From: Actinomycetes bacterium
GTDB lineage: Bacteria; Actinomycetota; Acidimicrobiia; Acidimicrobiales; RAAP-2
Reading direction: 5' to 3'
DNA length: 64,000 nucleotides
Assembly: GCA_021779855.1 (NCBI GenBank)
Contig: JAJXZW010000002.1
Coordinates: 1-64,000 of the forward strand
How positions within the stretch are numbered: the stretch's first letter is position 1; each line of letters starts with the position of its first letter. Below, in pieces: positions 24,503 to 37,741 of this stretch. The notes beneath the pieces are model-generated. The model made no database searches, was not told the origin of the DNA, and saw only the letters and a list, made by a program, of their open reading frames with translations. The position numbers were made by a program, and so were the translations under genes.

Positions 24503-25304
24503 GTGTCCGACCTGCTCTTCACCGCCTTCTCGAACCGGACCGACGCCCTCGAGCTCGCGGCGGCCGTCGGCGCGGAGCTCGCGGCGTCCGGCGTCGACTC
24601 GACCCTGCACCTGCTGGACGGCGCGGTCGAGCCCCCGGTCGGTCCGGAGACGGTCGTGGTCAGCCTCGGCGGGGACGGCACGTTCCTGAGGGCGGCCCGC
24701 CTGGCCCATCGAGCCGGGGCGCGGATCGTGGCGGTGAACCTAGGCCAGGTCGGCTTCTTGCTGGACGTGCCCTCAACCGAGGTGGCCTCCACGGTGGTGG
24801 GCGCCCTCGAGGACGCACCGGTCGTCGAGCGTCTGGCCCTGCGCATCGACGTCGAGGGCGTCGTGGAGGACGAGTTCGCGCTCAACGAGGTGGTGGTCGA
24901 GCGACCCGCGGCCGGACACATGGTGAAGGTCCGCACCTACGTCGACGACGAGGAGTACCTCACCTACACCGCCGACGGCGCCATGGTGTCCACGCCGACC
25001 GGCAGCACGGGCTACAGCCTGTCGGCCGGGGGACCGGTCGTCGACCCGTCGATGGGGCTACTGGTGATGACCCCGGTCGCTCCCCACTTCACGATCGACC
25101 GGTCGATCATCGTCCCCGCCGAGGCGGTCGTGCGTCTCGAGGCGCTCGACAAGCCAGCCGTGGTCGTGGCCGACGGGCAGCGCGTCGCGACGCTCGAGCC
25201 GGGCGGCTCGGTCGTCGTGCGGCGCAACGCGCGCCCCGTGCGGGTCGTGGCCACGCGCAACTTCGAGCTGGCCTCGCGCCTGCGGCGGAGTCTGCGCGAG
25301 GGCC

Positions 25305-25312
<8 letters not shown>
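24503..25312 (+). CDS. nadK: NAD kinase
   Basis: About 269 residues. It phosphorylates NAD to NADP using ATP or polyphosphate. The conserved GGDGTFLRA motif with the catalytic Asp, LNEVVVERP, the TADGAMVSTPTGSTGYSLS block and the C-terminal VVVADGQ are all present. The GTG at 24503 is preferred, with GAGG seven bases upstream; the track uses a TTG at 24473. The stop overlaps the recN start by eight bases. The nadK-recN order is characteristic of actinobacteria. Confidence 0.93.
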
Positions 25313-29137
<3,825 letters not shown>

Positions 29138-29148
<11 letters not shown>

Positions 29149-30034
29149 GCCCCTGGAGGAGTACCTGCAGTGGCTGGCGGTGGAGCGCGGTCGCTCGCGC
29201 GCGACCCTGGAGGCCTACCGTCGCGACCTGCGTCGCCTCCTCGACTGGGCGACCGCGGGGGGTCGTGACCCCGTCGCCCTGACGCCGGAGGACCTCGAGC
29301 GCTACGCCAACGCGCTGCGCTCGACCCAGGCGCCGGCGACCGTCGCGCGAGCCCTCGCCGCGATCCGGGGCTGGTACGGCTTCCTCGTCGAGGAGCGGCT
29401 GCTCCCCGAGGACCCGACGGCCCGGCTCACGCCCGCGCGCCGGGGCCGCAGCCTGCCCAAGCCCCTCAGCGAGGAGGCCGTCTTCGCCATCATCGACGGC
29501 GTGGCCGACGAGAGCCCGCTGGGCCGGCGCGACCGCGCCCTGCTCGAGACGCTCTACGGCACCGGGGCGCGGGTGAGCGAGGTGTGCGGGATCGACCTCG
29601 CCGATCTCGACCTCGACGAGGAAGTGATCCGGGTGACCGGCAAGGGCAACAAGCAGCGTCTGGTCCCGGTCGGTCGAAGCCTGCGCCGGGCCCTCGACGC
29701 CTACCTCGCGCCCGGGGGACGGGGCGCGCTCGTGGCGAGGCGGCGCACCGACCGGCTCTTCGTGAACGCCCGGGGCGATCCGCTCAGCCGGCAGGGCGTG
29801 GACCTCGTGGTCCGGCGCCGGGCCCTCGCCGCGGGGGTGCCGTCCCGGGGCGTGAGCGCGCACGCCTTTCGTCACAGCTGCGCCACGCACATGCTGGCCC
29901 ACGGCGCCGACGTGCGCACGGTCCAAGAGCTCTTGGGCCACGCCTCGATCGCGACGACCCAGGTCTACACGGCCGTCGCCGTTGCGACCCTTCAGCGCGA
30001 GTACCGTGAGGCGCACCCCCGAGCCCACGACTGA
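29138..30034 (+). CDS. xerD: Tyrosine recombinase XerD
   Basis: 298 residues from the ATG at 29138. The N-terminal SAM-like domain (EEYLQWLAVERGRSRATLEA) precedes the catalytic domain with all expected residues: Arg in GARVSEV, Lys in TGKGNKQRLVP, HxxR in HAFRHSCATH, His in LLGHASIATT and the nucleophile Tyr in QVYTAV. With XerC it resolves chromosome dimers at dif. Placement beside pyrG and scpAB supports XerD rather than a phage integrase. Confidence 0.93.
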
Positions 30035-30040
30035 GAGCGC

Positions 30041-30664
30041 GTGAACACCTTCGAGATCTACTTCTTCATCGCGCTCATCCCGTCGATCGTGCTGCACGAG
30101 GTGAGCCACGGCTACGTCGCGTACCTCTTCGGCGACCCCACGGCCCGCGACGCCCACCGGCTCTCGCTGAACCCCCTTCGTCATATCGACGTCTTCGGGA
30201 CCCTGCTGCTGCCGGCGCTCCTCGTGCTCTCGGGGCTGCCGGCCTTCGGCTACGCGAAGCCCGTGCCGGTGAACCTGGGCCGGCTGCGCCGACCACGCCA
30301 GCAGGCCCTCTGGGTGGGTCTCGCCGGTCCCGCCACCAATGTGATGCTCTCCGCGGTGGGCTACGGCGTCTGCGAGTTCGCCATGCACGTCACCGGGAGC
30401 TACCACCTGTGGCTCTTCGGGATCGCGGTGGGGCTGTCGAACCTGGTGCTCGCCGTGTTCAACATGATCCCGATCCCGCCGCTCGACGGCTCGGCGCTCG
30501 TCGAGCGGTTCCTGCCGGTGCGCTCCCTGCCGCGCTACTACTACTGGCGGGCGCGCCTGCTGCCGTACCTGCTGATTCTGATCTTCCTCGACTACGCCTT
30601 CTTCCACGTCGGCACGACGTGGCTGGGCGACCTCGAGACCTGGTGGATCTCGCTCTTGCGCTAG
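30041..30664 (+). CDS. Site-2 protease-family (M50) membrane metalloprotease
   Basis: 207 residues with about five or six TM segments. The zinc site HEVSH sits in the first helix (residues 19-23) and the third ligand in IPPLDGSALV, typical of the short, PDZ-less M50B group. The order and size match the small peptidases found beside trpS and scpA in many Gram-positive bacteria. The substrate is unknown. The start is GTG, seven bases after xerD. It ends overlapping the convergent trpS stop by four bases. Confidence 0.88.
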   Translation: MNTFEIYFFIALIPSIVLHEVSHGYVAYLFGDPTARDAHRLSLNPLRHIDVFGTLLLPALLVLSGLPAFGYAKPVPVNLGRLRRPRQQALWVGLAGPATNVMLSAVGYGVCEFAMHVTGSYHLWLFGIAVGLSNLVLAVFNMIPIPPLDGSALVERFLPVRSLPRYYYWRARLLPYLLILIFLDYAFFHVGTTWLGDLETWWISLLR

Positions 30665-31629
30665 CCGAGGCCCATCGCGCGCGCCGCGCGCTCGTAGACC
30701 GGACCGGCGACGTCCGACGCCGCGGCGGCTCCGCGGGCGGCGAGGTCGGCCAGGTGCTCGGGTGCCGCGAGCAGGTCGGCGTAGCGCTCGCGGACCGGCG
30801 CCAGCGAGCTCACCACGAGCTCGGACAGGTCCCGCTTCAGGTCGCCGTAGCGGGTGTAGCGCTCGGCCACGGCCTCGACCGAGGAGCCCTCGAAGCTGGC
30901 GAAGATCTCGAGCAGGTTCGTCAGTCCCGGCTTGTGCTCCCAGTCGGGCCGGACCTCGCCGTCGGTGTCGGTGACTGCGCGCGTGACCTTGCGCACGATG
31001 GCCTCGGGCGGGTCGACGATGAAGATCGAGCCCTGGGGGCTCGAGAGGGACTTGCTCATCTTGCGGGTGGGCTCTTGGAGGTCCATCACCCGGGCCGCCA
31101 CCGGGGGGACGACCGCGCGCGGCACCCGGAACGTCTCGCCGTAGCGGTGGTTGAAGCGCTGGGCCAGGTCCCGGCACAACTCGAGGTGCTGGCGCTGGTC
31201 GTCGCCGACCGGCACCTCCTCGGTCTCGTAGAGGAGGATGTCCCCGGCCATGAGCACGGGGTAGGTGAACAGGCCCACTCGGTAGCCGTCGCCGCGCTCG
31301 GCCTTCTCCTTGAAGGCGGTCATCCGGCCCAGTTCGCCGAAGCTGGCCACGCACTCGAGCAGCCAGTTCAACTGGGCGTGGTAGGCGACGTCGCTCTGGA
31401 AGAAGATCGTCGAGACCTCCGGATCCAGGCCCGCCGCGAGGAAGGTCGCGAAGAGCTCCGTGCGCTGTCGCGCCAGGGTCGCCGGCTCGATCGGCAGGGT
31501 GAGCGCGTGCAGGTCGACCACGCAGTAGAACGCGTCGGCACTCTGGGCGACCACCCACTGGCGCAGGGCTCCCAGGTAGTTGCCCAGGTGCAGGTCGCCG
31601 GAGGGTTGCATGCCCGAGAAGATCCGCAT
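30661..31629 (-). CDS. trpS: Tryptophanyl-tRNA synthetase
   Basis: 322 residues of class Ic synthetase. The HIGH-like motif is SGDLHLGNYLGAL and the KMSKS motif is KMSKSLSSPQGS. AGDILLYETEEVPVGDDQRQH is the conserved block that binds Trp and the adenylate. It charges tRNA-Trp. It is the only leftward gene in this part of the core run. The minus strand has TAGCAT about six bases before the ATG, again consistent with a leaderless message. Confidence 0.95.
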   Translation of the reverse strand: MRIFSGMQPSGDLHLGNYLGALRQWVVAQSADAFYCVVDLHALTLPIEPATLARQRTELFATFLAAGLDPEVSTIFFQSDVAYHAQLNWLLECVASFGELGRMTAFKEKAERGDGYRVGLFTYPVLMAGDILLYETEEVPVGDDQRQHLELCRDLAQRFNHRYGETFRVPRAVVPPVAARVMDLQEPTRKMSKSLSSPQGSIFIVDPPEAIVRKVTRAVTDTDGEVRPDWEHKPGLTNLLEIFASFEGSSVEAVAERYTRYGDLKRDLSELVVSSLAPVRERYADLLAAPEHLADLAARGAAAASDVAGPVYERAARAMGLG

Positions 31630-31668
31630 CGGCCAATGCTAGGAGAGGGCGGCGCGCGCACCGCGCTG

Positions 31669-31674
31669 TAGAGT
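31669..31674 (+). promoter_or_regulatory. -10 box TAGAGT before scpA
   Basis: TAGAGT ends six bases before the GTG of scpA, the leaderless spacing seen repeatedly in this window. Confidence 0.45.
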
Positions 31675-31680
31675 TGCCCG

Positions 31681-32457
31681 GTGACCTTCGTCGTGACGAC
31701 GCCGGCCTTCTCGGGACCCGTGGAGCTCCTGGTCCAGTTGATCTCCGCGCACGAGGTCGACGTCCTCGAGGTGCCCCTGGCGCCGGTCGTCGACGGCTTC
31801 GTGGCCCACCTGCGCGAAGCCGCCGGCGCCGTGAGCATGGACGAGCTCTCCGAGTTCCTCCTGATCGGGGCGGTCCTGGTCGAGATGAAGAGCCAGCGGC
31901 TCCTGCCCGAGCCCGACGACGGGGAGCCGGACGAGGAGTTCGTCGGCTGGGAGGAGCGCGACGTCCTGCTCGCGCGGCTGCTGGAGCTGCGCACCTACGC
32001 GGGGCTGGCCGACGCGTTCGCCTCGCTCTTCGAGCGCGCGAGCCGCGGCTTCCCCCGGTTGCGCGGGGTGAACGAGGGCTTCGTCGTCGAGCCGCCGGAC
32101 CTGCTCGCCGGGGTCACCCCGTCCCAGATCGCGCTGGCCTACCTGCGCGGGATCGAGGAGAAGCCGGTTCCGGTGGTGCGGCTGGATCACGTGACCGTCG
32201 ACGCGGTGACCGTCGCCGAGACGGTCGTCGCGCTGGCCCAGAGATTGCCCAACCTCGGCCGCGTGACGTTCCGCCAGCTGACCGAGGGCCTCGAGACCCG
32301 CATCGAGGTCATCGTCCACTTCCTCGCCCTGTTGGAGCTGTGCAAGCTGGGTCACGTCGAACTCGGCCAGGGCCGGACCTTCGGGGACGTGCAGGTGGCC
32401 TGGATCGACTCTGATCGGGGCGTCGACATCGGAGGGGTGGACCTGTATGAGGGATGA
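31681..32457 (+). CDS. scpA: Segregation and condensation protein A
   Basis: 258 residues. This is the kleisin subunit of the SMC-ScpAB condensin. The N-terminal SMC-head-binding part (FSGPVELLVQLISAHEVDV, then the EFLLIGAVLVEMKSQRLLP helix) and the C-terminal winged helix (RIEVIVHFLALLELCKLGHV) are both recognisable. It overlaps scpB by 11 bases. parA, which often lies between xerD and scpA, is absent here. Confidence 0.92.
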   Translation: MTFVVTTPAFSGPVELLVQLISAHEVDVLEVPLAPVVDGFVAHLREAAGAVSMDELSEFLLIGAVLVEMKSQRLLPEPDDGEPDEEFVGWEERDVLLARLLELRTYAGLADAFASLFERASRGFPRLRGVNEGFVVEPPDLLAGVTPSQIALAYLRGIEEKPVPVVRLDHVTVDAVTVAETVVALAQRLPNLGRVTFRQLTEGLETRIEVIVHFLALLELCKLGHVELGQGRTFGDVQVAWIDSDRGVDIGGVDLYEG

Positions 32458-33040
32458 GCTCTCGCTCGAGCAGAAGCTCGAGGCCCTGCTCACCGTGGCC
32501 CTGGAGCCGATCTCGGCCGAGGAGCTGGCCGACGCCGTCGAGGCCGACGCGTCGGTGGTGATCGCGGTCCTGCGGACCCTGCGCGAGGAGTTCCACGCCG
32601 AGCGCCGGGGCTTCGAGCTGGCCGAGCTGGCCAGCGGCTGGGTGATGCAGTCCTCGCCGGAGGTAGCGGCCTGGGTCACGCGCTTCGCGAACCGCGACGT
32701 GAGCCACCGGCTGAGCTCGGCGGCCCTCGAGACCCTCGCCATCGTCGCCTACCGCCAGCCGGTCTCGCGCGCCCAGATCAGCGCGCTGCGCGGGGTGAAC
32801 GTGGACGGGGTCGTGCGACTGCTCGAGCAGCGCGGCTACATCGAGGAGCGCGGCCGTGCCCCGGCGCCGGGCCAGCCGATCCTCTACGGCACCACCGACC
32901 TCTTCTTGGACCGGCTGGGCCTCGCCTCGCTCGACGAGCTGCCGCCGATCGAGGAGTTCCTCACGCCGGTCGAGGAGGCCCGGGCGATCTCCGAGGAGAT
33001 GTCCGGCGAACTCGACGGAGCCGAGCCCGGGGCGCCCTAG
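32447..33040 (+). CDS. scpB: Segregation and condensation protein B
   Basis: 197 residues of two tandem winged helices (LEQKLEALLTVALEPISAEE and LSSAALETLAIVAYRQPVSR with the RGVNVDGVVRLLEQRG turn). It dimerises and stabilises ScpA on SMC. The stop TAG is followed immediately by the GTG of rluB. Confidence 0.94.
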   Translation: MRDELSLEQKLEALLTVALEPISAEELADAVEADASVVIAVLRTLREEFHAERRGFELAELASGWVMQSSPEVAAWVTRFANRDVSHRLSSAALETLAIVAYRQPVSRAQISALRGVNVDGVVRLLEQRGYIEERGRAPAPGQPILYGTTDLFLDRLGLASLDELPPIEEFLTPVEEARAISEEMSGELDGAEPGAP

Positions 33041-33784
33041 GTGGAGGCGGGCGAGCGGTTGCAAAAGACGTTGGCTCGGGCCGGCTACGGGTCGCGGCGG
33101 ACCTGCGAGCTGCTGATCAGCGCGGGTCGGGTCACCGTCGACGGGCGCGTCGCGGTGCTCGGCAACCGCGTCGACCCCGAGGCCCGGGAGATCCGCGTCG
33201 ACGGGGTGATCGCCCCGACCTCCCAGAGCGCCGTCTACTACCTGGTCAACAAGCCCGCGGGGGTGGTGACCACGGCCTCGGACCCCCAGGGGCGCGCGAC
33301 CGTCCTCGACCTCGTGAACGCCCCGGTGCGGGTCTTCCCGGTGGGTCGGCTCGACATGAACACCGAGGGGCTCTTGCTCGTGACCAACGACGGGCGTCTC
33401 GCCCACCTGCTCACCCACCCGAGTTCCGGGGTGCCCAAGGAGTACCTCGCCCGCGTCGAGGGCGACCCCACCCCGGGCGACCTGCGGCGGCTGCGCGAGG
33501 GGGTCGAGCTCGACGACGGGGTGACCGCCCCGGCCCAGGTGAGTCGGGTGAGCGAGGGACTGATCCGCATCGTGATCCACGAGGGGCGCAACCGCCAGGT
33601 CCGGCGCATGTGCGCGGCCGTCGGCCACGAGGTGACCCGACTCGTGCGCACCCGCATCGGGCCCCTGAGCGACCCGACGCTCGCGCCCGGGGCCGCGCGC
33701 CCCCTCACGACCGCCGAGGTGCGCCGCCTGTACGAGGCCGTCGGGCGCAGCGACGGCGCCGCCTCCACTACCATTTCGCAATGA
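33041..33784 (+). CDS. rluB: Pseudouridine synthase, RsuA/RluB family
   Basis: 247 residues. An N-terminal S4 domain (RLQKTLARAGYGSRRTCELL) is followed by the catalytic domain with GRLDMNTEGLLLVTNDG, where the Asp is the nucleophile, and EGRNRQVRRMCAAVGH. It modifies a uridine in 23S rRNA; the RluB assignment rests on the scpB-rluB linkage. The stop overlaps aroH in ATGA. Confidence 0.9.
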   Translation: MEAGERLQKTLARAGYGSRRTCELLISAGRVTVDGRVAVLGNRVDPEAREIRVDGVIAPTSQSAVYYLVNKPAGVVTTASDPQGRATVLDLVNAPVRVFPVGRLDMNTEGLLLVTNDGRLAHLLTHPSSGVPKEYLARVEGDPTPGDLRRLREGVELDDGVTAPAQVSRVSEGLIRIVIHEGRNRQVRRMCAAVGHEVTRLVRTRIGPLSDPTLAPGAARPLTTAEVRRLYEAVGRSDGAASTTISQ

Positions 33785-34152
33785 CGACTCCGACGCTGCG
33801 GGCCCTGCGAGGCGCGACGACGTGCGGCGTGGACACGCCCCAGGCCATCACCGAGGCGACGCTCGAGTTGCTCGGCGAGATGATGGAACGCAACGGCGTC
33901 GACCACGACGACGTGGTGAGCGTTCTCTTCACGACGACCCCGGACCTTGTGGCGACGTTCCCGGCGACCGCGGCGCGCGAGATCGGCTTCGGGGACGTCC
34001 CCCTGCTGTGCGCCAGCGAGATCGCCGTGCCCGGCGCGATGGCGCGCTGCGTGCGCGTCCTGATGCACCTCTACACGACGCGCTCGCGCGCCGAGTTGCA
34101 CCACGTCTACCTGAGAAAGGCCGTCTCGCTTCGCGATGACCTCCCCAGCTGA
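33781..34152 (+). CDS. aroH: Chorismate mutase, AroH type
   Basis: 123 residues, the size of the monofunctional trimeric AroH enzymes. The motif RALRGATTCGVDTPQAITEA, the ERNGVDHDDVVSVLFTTTPDL segment and AVPGAMARCVRVLMH match the family that turns chorismate to prephenate. The ATG at 33781 overlaps the rluB stop; the track's 33610 start is inside rluB. It is followed by tyrA and aroA, forming an aromatic amino-acid cluster. Confidence 0.93.
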   Translation: MTTPTLRALRGATTCGVDTPQAITEATLELLGEMMERNGVDHDDVVSVLFTTTPDLVATFPATAAREIGFGDVPLLCASEIAVPGAMARCVRVLMHLYTTRSRAELHHVYLRKAVSLRDDLPS

Positions 34153-35203
34153 GCGCCGGGCCCACGTCGTCGGCCTCGGGCTCATCGGCGCCTCGGTGGC
34201 CCGGGCGCTGTCCGAGCACGGCTGGCGGGTCACCGGCGAGGACACCGACGCGGACGTCGTTGAACGGGCCCACGCGGCCGGGGTCGTCGCCGCGGGGACC
34301 CTCGACGAGGACGTGACGCTGTGCGTCGTGGCCACCCCGGCCGGCGCGGTGGCCGGGGTGGCCCGAACGGCGCTGGCCCGGGGATCGGATCGGCTCGTCG
34401 TCACCGACGTCGCCGGCGTGAAGGCCTCGATCGTCGCCGCCCTCGACGGTCCGCGCTTCATTGGCGGACATCCCATGGCCGGCTCGGAGAGGCGTGGCCT
34501 CGAGGGCGCGCGCGCCGACCTCTTCGCCGGGTGCACCTGGGTGCTCACCCCGACCGAGGCGACCGCTCCGGCGACCTACGGCTTCCTGCACGGGGTGTGG
34601 CGCGAGCTGGGGGCCAACGTGATCGCGGTGCCCGCCGCCGACCACGACCGGCTGGTCGCCGTGGCGAGTCACGTGCCCCACCTGCTCGCCGGCGCCCTGA
34701 TGAACGAGGCGGCCGACGCGGCCGAGCAGGACGCGGTCCTGCTGCAGCTGGCGGCCGGGGGGTTCCGCGACATGACCCGGGTGGCGGCCGGTGACCCGAG
34801 CATCTGGCCCGACGTGCTCTTCGAGAACCGCGCGGCGGTCAGCGCGTCGCTGGCCGCGCTCGAGGGCCGACTGGCCCGGCTGCGCCGGGCCCTGGAGTCG
34901 GGGGATCGCCCGACGCTCTCGGGCGACCTGCAGAGCGCCGCCGACGCCCGCCGTCGCCTGCCGGGACGGGCCCTGCACCCCGAGGAGCTCACCTACCTGC
35001 GCGTCGCGGTGAGCGATGAGCCCGGGGTGCTGGCCGCGGTGACCCGCACCGCCTCCGAGGCCCTCGTGAACATCTACGACATCGAGATCGCCCACGGGAT
35101 CGAGGGCACGGGCGGCACGCTGCTCCTCGCGGTGGAGGCCGCGCGGGCCGCGGAGTTCGCCGCCGCACTCTCGGCACGGGGCTTCGGGGTAGGACGGGAG
35201 TGA
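34136..35203 (+). CDS. tyrA: Prephenate dehydrogenase with ACT domain
   Basis: 355 residues. The NAD-binding motif VVGLGLIGASVARAL opens the protein, and the GGHPMAGSERRG and SHVPHLLAGALM blocks line the active site. The C-terminal ELTYLRVAVSDEPGVLAAVT is an ACT domain, predicting feedback control by tyrosine. It oxidatively decarboxylates prephenate, the product of the adjacent AroH. It overlaps aroH by 17 bases and aroA by four. Confidence 0.92.
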   Translation: MTSPAERRAHVVGLGLIGASVARALSEHGWRVTGEDTDADVVERAHAAGVVAAGTLDEDVTLCVVATPAGAVAGVARTALARGSDRLVVTDVAGVKASIVAALDGPRFIGGHPMAGSERRGLEGARADLFAGCTWVLTPTEATAPATYGFLHGVWRELGANVIAVPAADHDRLVAVASHVPHLLAGALMNEAADAAEQDAVLLQLAAGGFRDMTRVAAGDPSIWPDVLFENRAAVSASLAALEGRLARLRRALESGDRPTLSGDLQSAADARRRLPGRALHPEELTYLRVAVSDEPGVLAAVTRTASEALVNIYDIEIAHGIEGTGGTLLLAVEAARAAEFAAALSARGFGVGRE

Positions 35204-36471
35204 CCGAGGTCGCGCCGCTGGCGCGGGTGCGCGGCTCGGTCCGGGTCCCCGGCGACAAGAGCTACTCCCACCGGGCCGTGCTCCTCGCGGCGCTCGCCGA
35301 GGGGGCGAGCACCCTGAGCGGGCTCTCGCCCGGGGCCGACGTCGCGGCGACCCTCGACGCCGTGGCCCGCCTCGGCGCCCGGGTGGAGGTCGACGAGGAC
35401 CGCCTGAGGGTGGGTGGCCCGCCGGGGGGCCTGCGCGCCAGCGCCGAGCCCCTCGAGTGCGCCAACTCGGGTACCACGATGCGACTGCTCTGCGGGGTGG
35501 TGGCCGGTGTCGCCGGGACCCACCGGCTGGTCGGCGACGCCTCCCTCTCGCGCCGCCCGATGGACCGGGTCGCGGCACCGCTGCGGCTGATGGGGGCGCG
35601 GGTGCGCGGGGAGGGGCCGACCCTGCACGCGCCCCTCCTCGTCGAGGGCGGGCCACTCACGGGCATCGACTACCGGGTCCCGGTGCCGAGCGCCCAGGTG
35701 AAGTCGGCCGTGCTGTTCGCCGGCCTCGGGGCGGCCGGACCGACGACCGTTGTGGAGGCGGTGCGCACCCGCACGACCACCGAGGACACGATGCGCGAGG
35801 CCGGCCTCACGCTCGGAGTGACCCCCGAGGGCGCCGGGCGGCGCGTCACGCTGAGCCCGGGGCGGCCGCACGCGCGGGGGTGGCGCGTCCCGGGCGACCC
35901 GTCCCAGGCCGCCTTCTTCGCGGTGCTCGGCGCCATCCACGAGGACGCCTCGCTCGAGGTGGTGAGCCTCGACGCCGCCCCCGAGCGGGTCGGCTTCGTG
36001 GAGGTCCTCGCCCGGATGGGCGCGCGCGTCGCCCTCCACGACCACGGGTCGTTCCACTCCCTCTCGGCCCTCTCCTCGGCGCTCGTCGCGACCGAGGTGC
36101 ACAGCCGGGAGATCCCCTCGGTGGACGAGGTGCCGATCCTCACCGTCGCGGCCTGCGCGGCCGATGGGGTGAGCGCCTTTCGCGCCATGGCCGAGCTGCG
36201 GGTCAAGGAGTCCGACCGCTTCGCCGGGTCGCTCGACCTGGCCCGTCGCCTCGGCGCGGCGGCCTGGGCCGACGGCGACGACTTCTTCGTCGAGGGGCTC
36301 GGCAGCGCGCGGCGCTTCGCGCCCTTCCACCTCGACGCGGGGCTCGACCACCGTATGGTCATGGCCGCGGCGGTCGCCGGCGCGGCCGGGCGCGGGTGCG
36401 TCATCGAGGGCGCCGAGACCGTCGCCACCAGTTACCCCCACTTCTTCCGCGACTTAGCATTGCTCGCGTGA
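35200..36471 (+). CDS. aroA: 3-phosphoshikimate 1-carboxyvinyltransferase (EPSP synthase)
   Basis: 423 residues. GDKSYSHRAVLLAALAEG, ECANSGTTMRLLCG and MAELRVKESDR are the phosphoenolpyruvate and shikimate-3-phosphate binding signatures. The SGTTMRL loop is of the common type (class I-like glycine context). It catalyses the sixth shikimate step. The start is a GTG overlapping tyrA, and its stop overlaps cmk in GTGA. Confidence 0.95.
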   Translation: MTEVAPLARVRGSVRVPGDKSYSHRAVLLAALAEGASTLSGLSPGADVAATLDAVARLGARVEVDEDRLRVGGPPGGLRASAEPLECANSGTTMRLLCGVVAGVAGTHRLVGDASLSRRPMDRVAAPLRLMGARVRGEGPTLHAPLLVEGGPLTGIDYRVPVPSAQVKSAVLFAGLGAAGPTTVVEAVRTRTTTEDTMREAGLTLGVTPEGAGRRVTLSPGRPHARGWRVPGDPSQAAFFAVLGAIHEDASLEVVSLDAAPERVGFVEVLARMGARVALHDHGSFHSLSALSSALVATEVHSREIPSVDEVPILTVAACAADGVSAFRAMAELRVKESDRFAGSLDLARRLGAAAWADGDDFFVEGLGSARRFAPFHLDAGLDHRMVMAAAVAGAAGRGCVIEGAETVATSYPHFFRDLALLA

Positions 36472-37094
36472 GCGACCGGGTCATCGCCATCGACGGACCG
36501 GCCGGGTCGGGGAAGTCCAGCGTCGCGCGGGCGCTGGCGAGCGCGCTCGGATGGTCGTTCCTCGACACGGGTGCGATGTACCGGGCCGTGACGGTGGCCG
36601 CCCTCGACCGGGGGGTGGAGCCGGCCGACGCGCCGGCCGTCGCGGCGCTCGCGCGCGCGGCGACCATCGAGACGCTCCCCCGGGTGGTGATCGACGGCCG
36701 CGACGTCGAGGACGAGATCCGCACCGCACGGGTCAACGAGGCCGTCTCGATCGTCGCGGCCAACCCCGAGGTCCGCGCCCAGATGGTGGAGCGCCAGCGG
36801 GCGTTCGCCGACCGCCAACCCCGGGGCACGGTGGTCGAGGGGCGCGACATCACCACGGTCGTCTTCCCGAACGCGACGGTGAAGGTCTTTCTCATCGCGT
36901 CGCTCGAGGAGCGGGCCCGACGTCGCGGCGAGGAGGGCGCGGCCTCGGTGGCGCGTCGTGACGAGGCCGACGTCTCGCGGGAGGCCTCGCCGCTGCGCCA
37001 GGCCCCCGACGCCCTCGTGCTAGACACGACGGGACGCTCCGTGGAGGAGGTCGTCGAGGAGATCCGCGCGTGGCTGAGTACGAGACCGCACTGA
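36468..37094 (+). CDS. cmk: Cytidylate kinase
   Basis: 208 residues from the GTG at 36468. The P-loop is DGPAGSGKSSVAR, followed by LDTGAMYRAVT, VVIDGRDVEDEIRT and VVEGRDITTVVFPNA, the CMP-binding and lid regions. It makes CDP and dCDP. The track only shows it joined to an aroA shadow frame. TAGCAT lies eight bases before the GTG inside aroA, so an internal promoter is possible. Confidence 0.94.
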   Translation: MSDRVIAIDGPAGSGKSSVARALASALGWSFLDTGAMYRAVTVAALDRGVEPADAPAVAALARAATIETLPRVVIDGRDVEDEIRTARVNEAVSIVAANPEVRAQMVERQRAFADRQPRGTVVEGRDITTVVFPNATVKVFLIASLEERARRRGEEGAASVARRDEADVSREASPLRQAPDALVLDTTGRSVEEVVEEIRAWLSTRPH

Positions 37095-37741
37095 GCCGGG
37101 GCTGGACCCCCGTCTACCGGTTCGCCCGCGCCCTGCTCGGGGGGCTCGCGCGACTGCTCTTCCGCCCTACGGTGATCGGCGCCGAGCACATCCCGGCGAC
37201 CGGCCCGGTGCTCATCGCGCCGATTCACCGCTCCAACGTCGACTTCGTCTTCACCATCTTCCTCTCGCGGCGCAAGGTGTACTTCATGGCCAAGGAGGGG
37301 ATCTTCAAGACGCGGTGGTTCTCGCTGGTGCTGCGCGACCTCGGCGCCTTCAAGGTCGAGCGCGGCTCGACCGACCGCGAGGCGATGCGCCTGTCCGAGC
37401 GGGCCCTGGGCGAGGGGCTGGCCCTCATCGTCTTCCCCGAGGGCACGCGCGGGGAGGGCTACCATGTCCAGCCTCTGCACGACGGGGCGATGTTCGTGGC
37501 CGCGCGCACCGGGGCCATGGTGGTGCCCGTGGGCATCGCCGGTTCGGACGAGGCGATGCCGGTGGGGGCCTGGCTGCCGCGCCCGTCGAAGGTGGTCGTG
37601 GTGGTGGGCGAGCCGATTCACCCGCCCGTGCCCGGTCCCGAGGGGCGCGTGAAGCGCTCGGAGGTGGCGGCCGCCTCCGAGGAGTTGCGACAACGGCTCG
37701 AGGACGTCTACCACCAGGCGTTGGAGCGTCGGGGCGCCTAG
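37070..37741 (+). CDS. plsC: 1-acyl-sn-glycerol-3-phosphate acyltransferase family (PlsC)
   Basis: 223 residues. The acceptor and catalytic motif HRSNVD (HX4D) and the FPEGTR motif are present, with one N-terminal hydrophobic stretch. It acylates lysophosphatidate or a related glycerolipid at the membrane. It overlaps cmk by 25 bases, as in the cmk-plsC-der strings of many actinobacteria. Here the following DUF512/der pair is separated by an inserted leftward block. Confidence 0.88.
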   Translation: MAEYETALSRGWTPVYRFARALLGGLARLLFRPTVIGAEHIPATGPVLIAPIHRSNVDFVFTIFLSRRKVYFMAKEGIFKTRWFSLVLRDLGAFKVERGSTDREAMRLSERALGEGLALIVFPEGTRGEGYHVQPLHDGAMFVAARTGAMVVPVGIAGSDEAMPVGAWLPRPSKVVVVVGEPIHPPVPGPEGRVKRSEVAAASEELRQRLEDVYHQALERRGA